A stretch of DNA of 64,000 bases from Amoebophrya sp. A120 (lineage: Eukaryota; Sar; Dinophyceae; Syndiniales; Amoebophryaceae), in the NCBI GenBank assembly GCA_905178155.1, contig CAJINV010000001.1, positions 8,569,642 through 8,633,641 of the forward strand, given 5' to 3'. Below, piece by piece: positions 43,290 through 56,500 of the stretch. The position numbers and the translations under genes are program-made. The notes beneath the pieces were generated by a model, which had not been told where the DNA came from, searched no databases, and was given only the letters and a program-made list of their open reading frames with translations. Each line of letters starts with the position of its first letter. Position 1 is the first letter of the stretch.

Positions 43290-45287
43290 ATGGTTTCCCA
43301 ACGTCAGGACACGGTAATCAAGAATTCTTTCGGGGCCGCAGGAAATAGTACTAAAGCAGCGTCGGCGACGTCCTCGTCCTCCAGCCGCCCGACGACCGCC
43401 AGCGCGATCTCTTCCCTGGCCGCACCCGGCATGCGGGTCCGGGTTTTTCCCTACCAGGCCCAGGACCTGGCGCAGGTCCCGGGGGTGAACGAAAACGAGG
43501 AGGCGCCCTTTTTCGTATCAAATGCAAAAATGTCTGGGTCTGGAAGAGTCACCAGGGTTTGCCATGCACATTTTGCAGGACCCGTGAGGTCTGTGATGCA
43601 GGTCCTAGCATCACAATTTTGTTGAGGGCCTCTTGATGCTTATCACGCATGAGAAATGCCCTCTCCGCGTGCCAAGGGGACTCTTCTTGCTGCTCATGCA
43701 ACACAGATATTGTTAGAATCCGCGGACAGCATTACAAGCTCCAATCTTCCAGACCCAGACACTTTTACATTTGATATTTCGGGCTGCTGAGCAAGTCCGC
43801 GGACCAGCAGTTCCAGACCGACGCCGCCCCGAACTTTGTGTTCGACGCCCCGCAAACCAAGGCCGCGCAGAACGACCAGTGGCTGGCGCGGCGGGTGGGC
43901 AACGAGCTGCACCTGTTCCCGGCTAAGGGAACCTTTTCCTTCCTGAAGCGGGTCCAGACCGACCGGGACCTCCAGACCGCCATGGACCGCATGAAGGCCC
44001 GCGACAAGCTCCCCGTCCAGGACCGGAAGGAGTGGGAAGCCTCGAGGGCAACCAAGGTATGGATTTGCATAGGTTTTAGTTTACAGTTGCACTATCTTGT
44101 GAACGAAGGAACAACTCAAACTTTCATCCGCTTCAGTAGAAATAAACGCAAAGAGGCGACTAGAGATTGACGACATTCGACATGATCTGTGTGAAAAAAG
44201 CGTTTTCCTTAATCGTAATCTTATATCCTCAGCCCTCGGCCACGACCGAGATTGATCTTGCTGGCGCGACCAAGCGGCCGTACGTGCGAACGGGCTGCGA
44301 GGAGCTGGACGAGGAGAATCAGTACCTGCAGTCGTTGGAGGACCCCAGCACCCGGGCGGAGCAGAAGTTCGGCAAGGAGGACCCGCAGTTCCGGAAGAAG
44401 CGCAAGCTAATGGAGGAGCGCATCCTGGCGCGCAAGCTGGACGCGGCGGGCAGCGTGCCGGAGACCGCGCACGAGGCCAACTTTCTGAAGCACACTGAGG
44501 ACAACGAGTTTGATTGGGACGCCGAGGAAAACGACCGGTTTTCGGACGACGAAGGGAACGACGGCGGCGAGGACGAAAACGCGGCCGCGGAACTGCACCC
44601 CGGGGACAACACGCTCGCCGACGAGGAAATGTTCGAAAAGGACGACAAATACAACGCGGGGGAGGGAAACGGTATAGAAAAATCCAGCAGTGCAGCTGCT
44701 TTTTAGATATTGATGTTGCAGCAGTACTTGGATGAAATACTTCTAAAACATGTATGAAAATGGAAATGCACAGAACCAAGGGAGTGGTTCTGCCTTTCCC
44801 ATCTTATAGATAGGCATACGCAACTGATGAAATAAACGACGGGTCGCATAATTAGTACCACTTTGCCGAGACGTTTTTGTACACAACCGAAATGAAATGT
44901 ATGTACGCACCGCATGTATGAATAATGCTGATCTTCCTACTTACAGCGGTGACCCGGCTGGATCAAATGATCAAAGAAGAGAAGGACTCGGAGAAGGCGG
45001 TCGACCAGGTCGGTGGCAGTGACGGCCCTGTCCGGAAGATGGACCAGGTGGCAGCGGCTGCTCCGGTAGACAGCAAACCGCTAACGATCGCGGAGCAGAT
45101 CGCCAAGCTCTTCGAGAAGTCGAATGTCGTTGGCATTGGCGAGATCATGAAGGCCCTGGGCATCGACGGAAAAACCGCGAAAACCTCTCCCAAATGGCGA
45201 CAGACCCTGGACCACTTGAAGGCAAACTACACCGGCTCCAAAAATGCCAGCGGCGGCTTTGTCTTCATCAAAAAAACTTCCAAGTGA
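43290..45287 (+). CDS. Transcription initiation factor TFIIF alpha subunit (RAP74)
   Basis: Four exons: 43290-43515, 43782-44056, 44233-44671, 44947-45287; 426 aa, in frame. The first intron is an introner, the other two GT-AG. The ATG at 43290 is the first in-frame one. Features match RAP74: an N-terminal beta region with NELHLFPAKGTFSFLKRV followed by a helix (RDLQTAMDRMKARD), as in the TFIIF dimerisation domain; an acidic FDWDAEENDRFSDDEG block in the middle; and a C-terminal winged-helix-like domain (LTIAEQIAKLFEKSNVVGIG ... GGFVFIKK). The protein is shorter than animal RAP74 because the charged linker is compact. It binds RNA polymerase II with RAP30 during initiation. Confidence 0.75.
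43516..43776 (+). mobile_element. Introner element, family 1, subtype shared with MON1 (261 bp)
   Basis: Ends TATCAAATGCAAAAATGTCT / AGACACTTTTACATTTGATA. Target duplication TTTCG at 43511-43515 and 43777-43781. Excision plus one TTTCG gives CCC TTT TTC GGG CTG. The interior is nearly the same as the copy at 56294, including ATGAGAAATGCCCTCTCCGC and CAACACAGATATTGTTAGAA. Confidence 0.92.
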
Positions 45288-46263
45288 AGAACTACATTAT
45301 ATTTTCTCCACTGACTCCCCGTTCGACAGGAAACGCCGCGTCTGTGGCAGTCATTCTCACAAAGAACAGCTTTCATCCATCTACTTCGGAGGAGCGTGCG
45401 TTCTGGATCTGCGGGGTCTGGGACAGACAGAGACATGATTCCGCTGACGAAGAAGTTAGAAAAAAGACCGGCAGTTTTTTTCGCGGTAGATGTTCTTGCA
45501 GTGTCATCTCGCATCGTTTGTATTTGTAGTGTTGAAAAGGATCAGGATGTCAATTGCCATTACGTGCTGGCTCTCCTGGCCCGGACGCGGACTGGAGCAC
45601 TTCGTTCTTATTTTTTCAAGTATCGGCATCAAAAAACTCCCCTCTTCGATGGGTACGTAAACGCAAAACCATCAAGTTCCAGTTTTGGACGGCAACTCGC
45701 GTTGTTGGTGTGTTATTCTCAACAATTCCATTGTGCTCTTCGTGATCGTTTACCAAATTCTGGAATTTCGTTTGAGTGATAATTTGATTGCCGCTCGATG
45801 CAAACTTCCTTTGCTTGAAAAGTGCCTCGAAGTAGATAGTTTCGTGACTTTTTCGTCGACGTAAAAAAATGCAGCAAAACTCTGACGGGACAAGGTAGTG
45901 ACAGCATGCAGCATGGCTTCGCTCTCTTGAAATCTTTGCTATTCTGAAGTCGACTTTTACTTGCTCAAAACGACAAAACATACATGAGAAAATCCTTAGG
46001 TCTTTGATTCGTGATTGTGTATGAAAGTTTTTTTTTTCCGGGCGTAGTTGCGACATATTTTAAGAGTCTTTTTGTAACCAAAGCTGCCCGTTTGTCGCAC
46101 CTTAGATTTTTTGAACAACGAATAGTCCAACGACCAATGACCTTCCGATAGTTCTGTGTGCACCAGCAGCCTTAACGCCGGACAGTGCACCAGCAACAGC
46201 ACAAGAACCCCGGCGTCACTGCTCCTAGACGGTGCTACTGCCCCAGGTCGTCCCCGCGACTAG
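45288..46263. other. Intergenic spacer
   Basis: About 1 kb, AT-rich in its second half. Open frames exist but without start context, splice sites or domains. Confidence 0.45.
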
Positions 46264-49200
46264 ATGGGTAACGGCGCATGCCGGGGTACGACGAGCAGCC
46301 GCGTGGCAGTGCGCGCTCCTGGACGAGCGGCGCCTCCGCGGCCGAGGTCCAAGGAAGGCCGACAAGCTGACGCAACGGAACGGAATGGCGACAACACTTT
46401 TTCTCCAAGCAAGCCACGCAACGCGCACGATGGCACTATGTCTGCGGTGTCGCAGGGGGGCGCCGCGGCCGCGGCAGTGGAGTTGTTCCACGCACTGGAC
46501 ACGAAGGGCGAACGGCGGAATGGCCTGCCCGCACTGGACGTGCGAGAAGTGATCGCGTTTCTCGCCCGGCAGGGGCTATTTCTGCACATCGACATGCGGC
46601 TGCACCCGATGTTTGTGTTTCTCGTGGAGGACCAGGGCCTCGATGCCGAGTGGCTGTGGCGGTTCTGCGAGTACTGCTCGAAAAACGGTGGCAGCGGTGT
46701 CAGCGACACCAGCGATCCACCAGACCACGAGTTCCACCTCCTCGTCGCAAATTACGACTCGTTTGACGAGGAGGACCTGCTGCTCCAGGAGGAGGAGTTC
46801 ACCGCGATGGTGCAGGTGTGCCTGGCCACCGTCCGCCAGGCCGTGCACGGGCAGATGGCCGTGCGGAACTTCGGGCGGCTGAAGAAGGTCGTGTCGGAAA
46901 TCCACGAACTCGTCAGGCAGAACGAGAAAGGGGAGAACGCGAGCTACATCCCGCAGCTCAGCGAGCAGAACGTGCCCTGGAACCAGTTTGCGATCTCGCT
47001 GACCACAATCGACGGCCAGCACTGCTCCGTGGGCGACTCGCTGAACTCCTTCGCCATCCAAAGCTGTTCGAAACCCATCTCCTTTCTCTGCGCGTTGCGC
47101 CAGTTTGGCGTCGACTACACCAGCAACGCGGTGGGTGTGGAGGCGAGCGGCCGCCCCTTCAACGAGGTGTGTCTGAAGCAGAAGGAGCCCGGGCGCGAGA
47201 TCCCGCACAACCCCTGCATCAACGCCGGCGCGATCTGCACCGTGTCTATGGTGTACCCCGAATTAGAGGAGTCGGACCGCCTGCTGCAGCTCCTGGAGGT
47301 GTGGCGGTCGCTGAGTCGGGGTTTGCGGCCGGTCCAGTGCGACGATCTTGCGGGGAAGACGGTCCCCTACGGTCCCTTCGATTACGAGGAAAACTGCAAA
47401 CCCTCCGTGGAAATGAATTCGAAAACAAAGGCGTCTAGTACCTCCCTCGGGAGCCCTGGGAGTGAGATGTGTCCGGGGGAGTTGCGGCGAAATTCCGGCT
47501 GCGCGAGTACCGGGAACTTGCTGCAGCGCCAGGGGACCGTCGCCGATATCGTTCCGCGGTCGCTGCTGCAGCGACAGCCGATCCACGACGATCGCGACGA
47601 GGACGACGAGGACGAGGCTGCGGAGCAGGAACTCGCCGACGCCGTTGTGCAGAAACAGATGGAGGCACACGTGCGCGCCTGCAAGAAGTCGATGGAAAAG
47701 AACACGCGTTTCAAGAAGCAAAATTCCTTCCGAGCCGGCGCCCAAAACACAGCTGCCGGCGGTGGTGGCGGGGAGGGGTCGCTGAGCCCCAAGCACTGCA
47801 CCGGCCGCGGCGGCCGGCGGTTCTCGGACGCCAGTGACAAAAGTTTCGCGCTGCAGAGTGAGTGCACGACGGAGAACGGAGACTGGTCGGGAGACAACAT
47901 GCATTTTGCGCGCTCGGCCTCGTCGGTCAAGGAAAAATCTCTCTACGGGGATCCGGAAAAGATTTTCAAGAAGAACCGCGTCGAGTGCCTGACCGCCTCG
48001 GATATGCACATTAATCGGGCGATGTATGAGTCGGAGAGTCTCACCGCCAACGGCAACTGGTGTTTGGCGCACCTGATGGTCGCGCGGAACAGTTTCCCGC
48101 CGTGCTTTCACGCCAAGGGCGAGGCGCTGGTGAAGCGGCACAACCAGCGAAGGCAAGAAATGTTGGAATTCGCTGCACACTTGAAAACCGTGAACAGTCC
48201 GCCGAGGCGGCGAAACGGCGGTAGGCACGCATGCCTCGAAGAAGAGGACGAGGACGAAGAGGTTCTCGTCGTGGCGAAATCCACGAAGCATTGGATTACC
48301 GAGTCCACCGCCCCGGTTTCGGCCACGGAGCTGGCGCTGAAGGAGACTCTGGAAACCTACTTCCAGGCCTGCAGCATCATGAGCAACAACCGGCTGATGA
48401 GCACGATGGCGGCCACGCTGGCGAACTGCGGGCGCAATGTGTACACCGGCACGTTGTGCTTCGGCCGCAAGGAGATTTCGCAGGTGCTCCCGATCATGAT
48501 TACGGCGGGAATGTACGACTACAGCGGTCAGTGGTCCTTCGACGTCGGGGTTCCGGCCAAATCCGGGGTCGGTGGCTGCGTGTACATGGTGATTCCGGGG
48601 TTGTGCGGCATTTCGGTGTTCAGCCCGCGGTTGGACCAGAACGGGAACTCCGTCCGCGGAGTCGACGCCTGCACGCGGCTCTCGGAGGCTTTGAATTTGA
48701 ACACGTTGTCTTCGCTCCAGCCGCCGGTCGCGAATAAGGCAAAGCAGGACAATAGTAACGGCAAATTGCACGTGCTCGATGAGCTGGCGTTCGACCCGCG
48801 GCGGGGTACGGACCCGGTGGAGGAACAGGTGGCGCGCGTGTTGAAAACCGCCGCGTGGGGCGACGTGCAGGAACTGACCCGGCTGTTCAAGGCGGGGGTG
48901 GATTTCAGTGCGGGCGACTACGATCAGCGGACGGCGCTGCACGTTGCCGCGGCGGAGGGCCACGCGAACATTGTGCACTTTTTGCTGCTCGTGTTGAAGC
49001 CGGAGCAGCAGACCAGCCTGGACCGCTGGGGGCAAAGTCCAGCAGACGGGGTGGCGAACCGCCGGGTGGCACGCATCCTGGAGAAGGCGCACGTCTTTCC
49101 GCAGAACCCGGTGTTGCCCGATCTGCACGAAAACGGGATGACGGAAGCCTACACGTATCCACAGGAAATAAATTTCCCGTACTACGTACTTGTACGAATG

Positions 49201-50182
49201 CGGTAATATCTACATGACCAAGCGTTCCATCCTCCAATCCTATTTAGCATGACAGGTCCGTCGTAGGCTCCGAGTTAGCGAAATTTGTAGTGCATTTACA
49301 CTTTGTACGTGTACAGGAACTTTGTCTTGCATAACACGCACCTGGAGTTTTCTGACGAGGAACTGCCGATTCTGTGGACCGCCTCGCGGGAAGAAGAATC
49401 CAGTCTGGACGAATTGATCATGTTCAATGCGCGGCACGGCCCGGATATGCAAGGAAAAAACTGTGTGAGTGTAGCTCTGTGCTGCAAGCGATGCAAGACT
49501 TGTCAGGCTTGACATGCATCATAGGCTAGTTTCATACGCGCTCTTTTCACGTATCAACGAACTGCGTCATGCCAGACAGATTTGTCACGCTGTTTCCCCA
49601 AAAGAGTTACACTAACACAGTTTCTTTTCTGGATACCGGAAAAGCTAGTCTTGGGTGCGGACTACGATAAGCGCACCTGCTTTCATCTCGCGGTCAGCTG
49701 CAGGGCGCTTAAGAATGTCAGGTAGTATGCTGTCATTTTGTTCGATGAATTCGAAAATACTACTTACACGCACTGTGATTTTTGTGGTGTTTGCCATGTG
49801 GGAAAAGTAAAGAAAGGAAAACTTGAGCTCGAAAATCATCACCTGTGCAGGGCGAGCGGGTGCATGCGCGTCAAGGTTGTAAGGATGTTAATACCGGCCT
49901 GAGTAAATAGGGCAGAACCAAATGTTACCATTAAACTAAACTAAATTTTGAAACAGGTACCTTTTAGTGCAGGCAAGAAAGTGCAACGCCTTGAGCGCCA
50001 TGCTTCAGTTCCGGGACCGTATGGGCGGCACAGGTCTGTCGGATTTGGAGCGGGAAAGTGCAAAGGAAAGTGAGCAGTTGCCGGAGTGTCAGGCCATTTG
50101 GGAACTCTTACGCCAGGAGATCGAAGATGCGAGCAACAGCTGTAGCCAGCAACCCAGTCGCCAAAGCAGCAAAAACCTCTAG
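46264..50182 (+). CDS. Glutaminase (serine-dependent beta-lactamase fold) with ankyrin repeats
   Basis: Four exons: 46264-49202 (or ending at 49178), 49317-49464, 49645-49721, 49957-50182; about 1129 aa. It hydrolyses glutamine to glutamate and ammonia. The N-terminus MGNGAC is suited to myristoylation plus palmitoylation. An EF-hand-like region precedes SYIPQLSEQN, as in animal GLS. The catalytic motif is Ser267-Cys-Ser-Lys270 (IQSCSKPISF), followed by HNPCINAGAI, ESLTANGN, MSTMAATLANCGRNV, GMYDYSGQWSFDVGVPAKSG and GNSVRGVDACTRLSE. An extra segment of roughly 200-250 residues, disordered and charged, interrupts the catalytic domain between the NAGAI and ESLTANGN parts. The C-terminus has ankyrin repeats (DYDQRTALHVAAAEGH; DYDKRTCFHLAV; RDRMGGTGLSDLE). 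Localisation to a membrane is inference. Confidence 0.92.
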
Positions 50183-51300
50183 GATTTTTTCAATTGTAAC
50201 AAAATAAAGTTGCCACGATGATGTGTCACTATGAATGTATAATGAATTACAATTGCCCTTCGACGTCAGCACTCGAGTACTAGGCGTTGGTTGTTGCCAC
50301 TTTTCGAATTCATCCGTTTCGTTCGTGTGAGTGGTTACGATGTACGCAATAGTGCGGCAATTTCAAAATAATCTTAATCGTGTAGATAAAGTAGATACCA
50401 AACCGGTGGAAATATTTTCATTGCAGGACTGCGTTTGCAGTCTAAGTAATTCTCGTCGTGAGCTTCTATCGTGTATAAATTGCTTTTTCTCCTTCTGCGA
50501 TTCTGTTGGCTTTGCGCCCGCATGTTGTGGAAGTCCCTTCGCGGTTATTTGGCTAAGGCGCGAGCAGCTAAATGTCTTTCAAGTGATTACCCGCTTTGAT
50601 TCTGCGACACAGTAGAGCTACTTTGACAACACCATCGTTGTTTCAGCTTTGAGCAATCTGACAAGTTTCAAACCGAATGAATTTCCTTCTCGTTGTAGAA
50701 TTTTTCAGATTTCATTTTCAGTTCGAGAACTTTTACATTGGATGAGACCTGTTTTTTGCTTCGGATAGTTGGACAATCAGTTTTTTTCAATCCGTCGCCT
50801 TTGCCATCCAAGGAGTAAATCGTTTTTACGGTAAGGTTCCGGGTTATCATGACGATTCGTTTTTCCGTGATGAAGGCAACTAACACAAAATGGCTAAAAT
50901 GTTATTCGTAATTCCGATGTTCATCTACACACGGCGATCTTCATGACATTGGATAGTCGGTCGAAAATGGAAATTGGATCAAGCAATAGCAAAAATAATG
51001 GAAAAATGGGCCTTATGACAGATCAATAAAAGTAGGGTATCAAAGTTGACAGGAGCATCATGAAAATCTAAGACAGTGATGCTCTGATGATGGTCCCAAA
51101 AAACAAGTGTACGACACATTGACTGTATTGAAACAGGACCTCATCGAGCGACGCGCATTGAAATATTTTTTGTGATAGCAATTTGGACACTACCCACACA
51201 CACGCTTTTGGTGCCCTTCGAGCATCTGTGTCTTTAGTTCTCTTATTTTCTCTTACTTTCTCTTCCTTTAGATAGCCTTTTTCCCCCTCCCCCCGACAAG
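50183..51300. other. Intergenic spacer
   Basis: About 1.1 kb, AT-rich. No exon-like frame. A C/T-rich stretch (ttccccctccccccgac) lies directly before the next ATG. Confidence 0.5.
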
Positions 51301-52573
51301 ATGGCGAACGAAAGCGCGAAGTTTATGAAGAATGCCTACATAGGCTGGACCAACACGGTGGGGTTGCACTACGGCCATGACTACGACCCGGAGCAGGTTC
51401 GGAAGAAGGACTACGAGCACAAGCTGCGGCTGAAAAAGATGAAATTGTACAAGAAGGAGATGATCGAGATCAGTATGATCATCCCCTTCACCTTCATCTG
51501 CACCACCTGCGGCGAGTTTAATTACATAGGTACGATTTTTTTTTTTTTATCATTAAGTACGTTCTTTATCTTTTGCTTTCCTCCCTTCATCTTCCCATTG
51601 CTCTGTCCTGTGGTCGGAAGTAGTGGGCCTGGAACTGATTTACCCCAAAACATCAAAATGAAATTCAGGTAAGAAACTTCGCATGGAGATGGAGGCTATA
51701 CGAGGGCGGATAGAGTGCGGACTCCAGGTGTACCGATTCTACGCCAAATGTCCGAATTGCCACGCGCGGTTCACCTTTCGAACCGACCCGGCCACGCAGG
51801 GGTACACGCTGGAAAGCGGCGGAAAACGTACCTACGAGCACGGGCAGGACGTGGCCGCGGGGGAGGAGTTGCTGGAAAAAAACGAAAAAGAAGCGGCACA
51901 GGAATCCGATTTGAAGCGGATCGAGCAGGCCGCCGCCCAGGCCGCCGACGAGATGCAAATGTACAACGCACTGGAGGAAACCATGGCCATCCAGCGGCGG
52001 GGCGGCCGGGACCGCGACGCGGTGATTTCCCGGGCGCTCGAAGCTTTGGACTTCCTCTACTTCGCCGCACAGGAGCAGGCAGAGGCGGAGGAACAGCAAG
52101 CGGCCGCCATGGATTTCGAACAGTACCTGGAATTCATGCAGCTGCAGCGCGACGAGGCCCGGGAGGCGCGGCGCGAAAGAATAGACTGGGAGCTGGGCGG
52201 CGGGGCGACTGGCGAAGGTTGTTCCGCGAAGTCGGCAGCACAGCTAGGCGTGAAGTCGGACATGTTCCGCCAAACCGTGGGGCCGGCACTAGCGGAGTCC
52301 GCGGCACAGATGAAAAAGAACAAGACAGAAAACAGAAGCGACACGGGGATGTTCGGCAACAAAGCGGACCAAGTAGAGGAAAAGCCGCAGCTACGGGACA
52401 TCCGGCAAAAGCCAAAATTCCAGCGCAAAAAGCAACCTGGTCTTGGAGCTGGAAGCAGCGGAATAGCAGCAGCGGCGAGGGATCGAAGTCCGAAGAGGGA
52501 TGCTGCAGTAGGAGCTCCACCAGCGAAGCAGCCCGCTGGAATATCAGGCTACAGTGACTCCAGCGATGGGTAA
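51301..52573 (+). CDS. Pre-mRNA splicing factor YJU2/CWC16 (CCDC94 type)
   Basis: Two exons, 51301-51529 and 51669-52573, GT-AG intron in phase 1; 377 aa. YJU2 acts at the branching step of the spliceosome. The conserved core shows one zinc-binding pair (FICTTCGEFNYIGKK), LRMEMEAIRG, GLQVYRFYAKCPNC (second Cys pair), FTFRTDPATQGYTLESGGKR, then a long charged helix (EEAAQESDLKRIEQ-type, Ala/Glu/Gln-rich). The CGEF.YIGKK and RFY.KC..C pattern is closer to CCDC94 than to CCDC130. The N-terminus lacks the usual KYYPPDF and has GLHYGHDYDPEQVRKKDY instead. The C-terminal third is Lys/Ser-rich and disordered. A core splicing factor is relevant to the unusual introns in this window, though no direct link can be shown. 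Confidence 0.88.
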
Positions 52574-53550
52574 CGGATACTGGCTAAGTTGTCCCCACAG
52601 CGTTTCGGTTCTTCGTGTTTCTGTCCAAAGAATCGAAGGACCAAAAGCCTGAACTGGTGAGTAGGGCGAACTGAGGCCGCTGGGTAAGCCGAGATGGCTG
52701 GTGTTGAACACGCAAAGTGCTAGCCGCTGTCCGGCCAACGCTACCGCGTAGCTGGGGCGGACTGATCGATCCAGATAAAAGCGACGAACGAAAAAAGTGA
52801 GATGATGTTCGGAAAAGCGACCTTCAAAAAAGCGACACGATGTATCAAGCAAAGTAAAAATGTAATGCTCGATAACAGCTGCAGCTTTGGCCACAGCCTT
52901 GGGGAAGTGACTATGCAGTGTTCGATCTCACGCGATCAATTCTTCACTTGCAATTGCAAGATTTATCGTCACACATCTTGTTGTAAATGTTGATGTATCT
53001 TTTGTTCTTCCTAGAAGTGCGTGACCAATCTACTTTTCTTGGTCTGCTGTCGGTGAGTATGCAACGTCGATGCTTCCTGTCCCTCGTCCTCCGGCACTAG
53101 GGAAAATGATTTATGACGTGATTATGAATCTTGCTCTTGCACAGAAAGAGAAACAAGAAATCAACTTCAACGGACAAAAAGCAGATCATAAGTGATACAG
53201 TAGATTCCCAAGAATGAAGGCCGTTTTGACACGACTGCTCTGACTTGTGAAAGTCATGTCTTCGAGAGGATCTACGCGCCCTAGCGACGGGAACACCACT
53301 GAAGGTATCTAACGTCTACTGCAGAAACGATCTACTTCACATCATTTTGCACCTCGCTTGGCTTTTCATTCGCAACAGGGCCTGTAGTATTTTAATTTTT
53401 GGAATTTACCGTGCCAAACTGAAAGTTGTACAGTCAAATTGGCCACTCAAGTATTTCATCTGTTTCTACCTCGAGTACTGTGTTGACAAACACAGGGAAC
53501 AAAAAGCAACAATGTTTGTCTTATCCCCTGGAGACACTTAGAATGAAAGC
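52574..53550. other. Intergenic spacer
   Basis: About 1 kb, AT-rich; nothing recognised. Confidence 0.5.
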
Positions 53551-56500
53551 ATGGGGTCAGACGAGGTGGTCGACGTGAGAGGTGTGGGGTCTCCGCCTCC
53601 CTCCTCCTCAACCGACGCGAAATCTTCCACAGGTGATCAGTACTTCAGCGACGATGGGGGCCGGGACTCGTCCGTGTACGGTGCTGCCACCTTTACCCCG
53701 GACCAGTACTACTCCGATGGGGGCGAGAGTTTCCAATCGTTCTATTCCGGCCGCGACTCCGGGGAGTGGGACGACGCGCGGCTACCGTCCGCGACTACCT
53801 CGCAGCCGGAGGAGGGGCGAGAGCAGGCGGGGTCTGCTGCTGTAATAGAAGAAGACGAGGACCCGAGCGCACCGCCACCCGAGGAGGTGTCCGGCGGGTT
53901 CCGCGCAGTGGCGGCCACGCATGCTTTCCGAGCAGAGGAACTACCTGCGAGTAATACCCATGCGGCGATCAACATCGAGAGCGCGCATGATCAAACGCGT
54001 AGTGCAGGTTCGAAGGAAACTACGCGAATATTATCCGAAGAGACGAAAATAATAACACCGGTCCAAGCAGTAGGTGAAGTTGAAGAGACTGCACCCGCAT
54101 CTGCAGTGCCGGACAGCAACGTCGGTGCGGAACGAGCAGAACCGGACAGGAATACTCATCCGGCTGCTGAAGCGCGTGAAGAGCCGCAGGGAAACAAGCG
54201 AAAGAAGAAAAACAAAAACAAAAAGTCCAAAGAGTCACCGCAAGTGGAGCCAAAAAAGGGTGCTGATCCGCCAGTGGAGCCACCTATTTTGGCTGCGGAT
54301 TTGGACACCACTCCGGCGCAGAATGTGCCCGAGACGAGAGAACCGGCACTCGCGAATGGAAACGCTCATGCACCAGAAAATGCGCGAGTGGATGAATCGC
54401 AGGATCTCAATCAGACACAACCCCCTCCGGTGCAAACCTCACAGTTACCCGAAGAACCATCAGTGCCACCAGTGACGACGAGTAAAACGAACAAGTCCAA
54501 GGAAAGCACGGCCGCCAGCCGGAGTAAGATGGTTGTCGGTGAGGTGAAGAACAATTCGCCGGGTGCGAGCCCCAGCTCCTCTGTCGATCCCGAGCGTCGT
54601 CCGGAAACGTCGGCCACCGCAAGCGCCAAGAGTTCCAAGGAGCGCGTGGTCAAGCCCGCCTTTGCGGTGATACGCGACCACGACGAGCATGATGAGCACG
54701 ACGGTCCGGAGTCGGAGCTGGACGGCTCCGTGCGTACGCCGGTTTGGGCGGCCGGGAGTGCGGAAGAACCCATGCAGGCCCCTGAGCAACTACCGACAGC
54801 ACGAGACAGTAATTACAATCCAGTTGCCTACAACAGCGACTCTGACGACGATGTCGTGGTTGCGCAGCCCGCGGGGCAAAACCCGAACTACAGGCGCGCC
54901 GCCAGCGACGAAGAGGACGAGCAGGAGGTTGTGAATAACAACTTTGGTCAACAGCGCGAACCACGGAACATCAAAGTTCCCGCGTCTGTCCCTCTCGCCG
55001 ACCCACAGGACAGCTCCTATGTGAAGCTGGAGATCAGCAACGCAGAGGCGTCGAAGTCTAGCAGCAGTGTGGAGGACCCGGATTTGGTGAAAGTGGAACA
55101 CATTGCACCAGGACCGGCCATCTCGACGTCGCAGTTTGCGGATTCATCAACATCGCAGCCACAAGCGACCTCCCCCGACGACGAGAGTCGGGGAAGAACG
55201 CCTCTCGAGCCGACGAGCAGCGGCAGCGCATCCTCCTCGTCGTCGTCGTCATGGCGCGGCAAGAAAATATGGCGGCACAGTGAGAAGGCCAGGCACCTGG
55301 GTGAGACGGACGAGATGGCCCGCTGGTGGAAGCACCGGAACCACGTGTTCGTGTTCACGTTTTCGGGAAAGCCAGTCTACACCAGGTACGGCAACGACGA
55401 GGAAATAACGCAATTTGGCGTGCTGCAGGTGATCGCCGCCAAGATGGCGGCTTTCTTCCACCAGAGCAACGGGAAGGACGTGTTGCGGAGCATCACAACG
55501 ACGCAGCGCCGGTTCGTGTTTCTGGAAAAGGGGCCGCTGATCATGGTGTGCATCACCGGCCACCTCACGCTCGCGCACCAGGCGCTCGAGCACCTGCTCA
55601 GCCGCGTGTACCTCCAGTTCGTCACCATTGTCACCTCCACGGTGGAGCGCCAACTCATGCAGCGCCCAAACCTGGACATCCGAAACCTGCTCTCGGGCAC
55701 GCAGCACGTCATCGGAAATCTCGTGCGCTGGGGCTTCAACGACATGCTGCTGCAAGTGGAAGGTAAGAATCACTTGTATAAGAAAGTACAAAGTGCTGGA
55801 AGGTGTAGTAAGTTGGACTCGATGAAAAGCTTCTAGATGGACTTCTTCGTGGAGGAGACATGAACGAAATAAAGCGTACCGCAACAGATCCATCTTTTTT
55901 GTTCCACAAACGGACGACAAGATTCGGGTTCGGAATTTCGCTCACGTTGGCAGAGACAGGCGCAGGGCTTTGTTTCTTCGTGCAAGAGCTTATGATAATG
56001 AAATCATATGTCATACTCCCTTTAGGTATCGAGCCGCTCCCACTCGACCCGGCCAACCGCAACGTGGTCACGGAGGCTCTGCGCGGCGTGCGCAAGATTC
56101 CGAACCTTCTCCTGGCTTGCGTGATCGCCGGCCACCGCGTGGTTTCCCTCGTGACCAACCGGCAGACCAAGCAGAGCGCGTCGGGTTCCTCGTCGATAAA
56201 ACGGGATTTGGTGTGCGTGATCAATTACATCCTGTCCTCCAACTCCCTGAAGGGGTCGGAGTCCTGGACCCCGATTTGCCTGCCCTCCGTATCTATCAAA
56301 TGCAAAAATGTCTGGGTCTGGAAGAGTCGGGACTTGTCATGCACATTTTGCATGACCCGTGAGCTCTGTGATGCTGGTGCTAGCATCACAGATTTTTTGA
56401 GAGCTGCTCGATGCTAATTACGCATGAGAAATGCCCTCTCCGCGTGCCAAGAGCTGACTCTTCTTGCTGCTCATGCAACACAGATATTGTTAGAATCCGC

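Noticed and set aside
47263-49128. 621-codon minus-strand frame opposite glutaminase
   Set aside because: An antisense shadow of a strongly conserved catalytic domain on +; it has no start context or motif.
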